Source: Verrucomicrobiota bacterium (lineage in GTDB: Bacteria > Verrucomicrobiota > Verrucomicrobiia > Methylacidiphilales > JBCCWR01). From it: a DNA stretch of 64,000 nt. The notes below the pieces were generated by a model. It was not told the DNA's origin. It saw only the letters and a list, made by a program, of their open reading frames with translations, and ran no database searches. The translations under genes were made by a program, and so were the position numbers. Of the stretch, positions 63,378-64,000 are shown piece after piece. Each line of letters begins with the position of its first letter. Position 1 is the stretch's first letter. The stretch spans positions 1-64,000 of the forward strand of contig JBCCXA010000020.1 of NCBI GenBank assembly GCA_039192515.1, given 5' to 3'.

Positions 63378-64000
63378 TTAGTTATCGAGAAGCTGCTGCA
63401 TATAGATGGGCCTGAAGTTTTCGATAAGTCTTTCGGTAGTACCGCCTTTAAACATTCTCACCTGGGATATGTTAATTTCAGGTGTCTTGTGGGGCGCGTA
63501 GAGGATATCGTCGTGTGTAGCATTTTTACTGTCAAGGAACTTATCTGGTGTAAGACTACCACCTAAATGGTCACTTCTACCAGTTGCTACGTGAACCGTT
63601 CCCAATACTTTTTCATCTTGGATATCTCGTCCAGAAACGGGTAAGACTTGAGTTCCAAAACCTAACTCTCCTAGCTCACCAGTTACTGGATCAGCTATTA
63701 TTTTATTTTGGTGATTAGATATGGTTTGCAGATTGCCATCGAGCAGTGAGGCATGAATAATTCTGCCCTGCTCTACTTGCATCAGACCAATAGTCCCATC
63801 CTCATATTTCATGGGGAAGGCTCCAGAGGCTCCTGTAGGAACGAAATATATTTCGCCTGCTGGTAAGTTGGCAACATCTGGTTTTGAGCCACGGCACAGA
63901 CCATGGGATTTCTGGGCCTCTTGTTTACCAAGTTCTAGCTTTAAAGTATAGGTTTTGTTTTTGTAGTAAAAATCTATCTCTATGGTATCGGCTTTGGTCA
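63378..64000 (-). CDS. M29-like (leucyl) aminopeptidase, C-terminal part (cut by window edge)
   Basis: The frame is open to the right edge, so only the C-terminal ~207 residues are seen. It reads KPDVANLPAGEIYFVPTGASG, LGELGFGTQVLPVSGRDIQDEKVLGTVHVATGRSDHLGG and HDDILYAPHK. These resemble the metal-binding second half of M29 aminopeptidases (E/H-rich LGELGxGT and DEKxxGTxHxAxG). It would trim peptides; the N-terminal half is outside the window. Confidence 0.75.
   Translation of the reverse strand, partial: TKADTIEIDFYYKNKTYTLKLELGKQEAQKSHGLCRGSKPDVANLPAGEIYFVPTGASGAFPMKYEDGTIGLMQVEQGRIIHASLLDGNLQTISNHQNKIIADPVTGELGELGFGTQVLPVSGRDIQDEKVLGTVHVATGRSDHLGGSLTPDKFLDSKNATHDDILYAPHKTPEINISQVRMFKGGTTERLIENFRPIYMQQLLDN

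Noticed and set aside
1-64000. CRISPR arrays, rRNA operons or intact insertion sequences
   Set aside because: No regular spaced direct repeats, rRNA-like stretches or full transposase genes were seen in the window.

Overview
The window looks like a chromosomal stretch from a Gram-negative member of the PVC group, most likely Verrucomicrobiota. The pointers are a sulfatase beside a CBM6-type glycan-binding domain, a GTP-type PEP carboxykinase, a pyruvate phosphate dikinase with a lysine-rich tail, a stand-alone OvoA-C-terminal-like methyltransferase, and outer-membrane porin and lipoprotein genes. This placement is inferred from gene content only. No rRNA or other decisive phylogenetic marker is present.

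Layout. 1-3.3 kb: an accessory edge with the end of a CBM6 protein, a decayed sulfatase gene and an unknown secreted protein. 3.37-6.82 kb: a compact arsenic-resistance island (arsR-arsI-arsC-acr3) with recombinase debris. It is bounded by 21-bp direct repeats, one of which overlaps the 3' end of a tRNA-Asn gene. 7-31 kb: mostly housekeeping genes. These include an M50 protease, a Cys-to-Asp MurA, DnaB, CstA, PckG, a TPR protein, MenG/UbiE, a second arsenate-reductase-like protein, RNase PH, a cNMP-binding protein, PpdK, a sigma factor with Apt, MsrA, a Xer recombinase, PurC, CpaF-TadB-TadC, MnmM and a ComM/YifB ATPase.

31.6-40.1 kb: a phosphate-starvation locus. Four direct repeats at 11-bp steps (a double Pho-box-like site) precede a porin, then pstS-pstC-pstA-pstB-phoU, followed by pyruvate kinase. 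40.2-44.4 kb: a GT87-like membrane protein, a perfect 24-bp palindrome, a TetR regulator and squalene-hopene cyclase, suggesting regulated hopanoid synthesis. 44.4-46.4 kb: a response regulator and a cNMP-domain histidine kinase in one operon. 46.5-53 kb: a DASS transporter, an FkbM-like methyltransferase, histidinol phosphatase, biotin synthase, two unknown proteins and Hsp20. A diverged ~150-bp repeat occurs twice here, and two copies of a palindromic operator-like motif sit upstream of hsp20.

53-64 kb: a small lipoprotein, a LysM lipoprotein, PBP1A, an HDOD protein coupled to a soluble transhydrogenase, and a DUF309 protein. A five-gene minus-strand operon follows (OvoA-C-like methyltransferase, SUI1 protein, TPMT-like methyltransferase, RNase HII, YraN), then an unknown secreted protein and the C-terminal part of an aminopeptidase cut by the window edge.

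No CRISPR array, rRNA or intact insertion sequence was seen. The least ordinary parts are the tRNA-Asn arsenic island, the Pho-box array, the paired operator motif upstream of hsp20, the dispersed 150-bp repeat, and the lysine-rich tail on PpdK.
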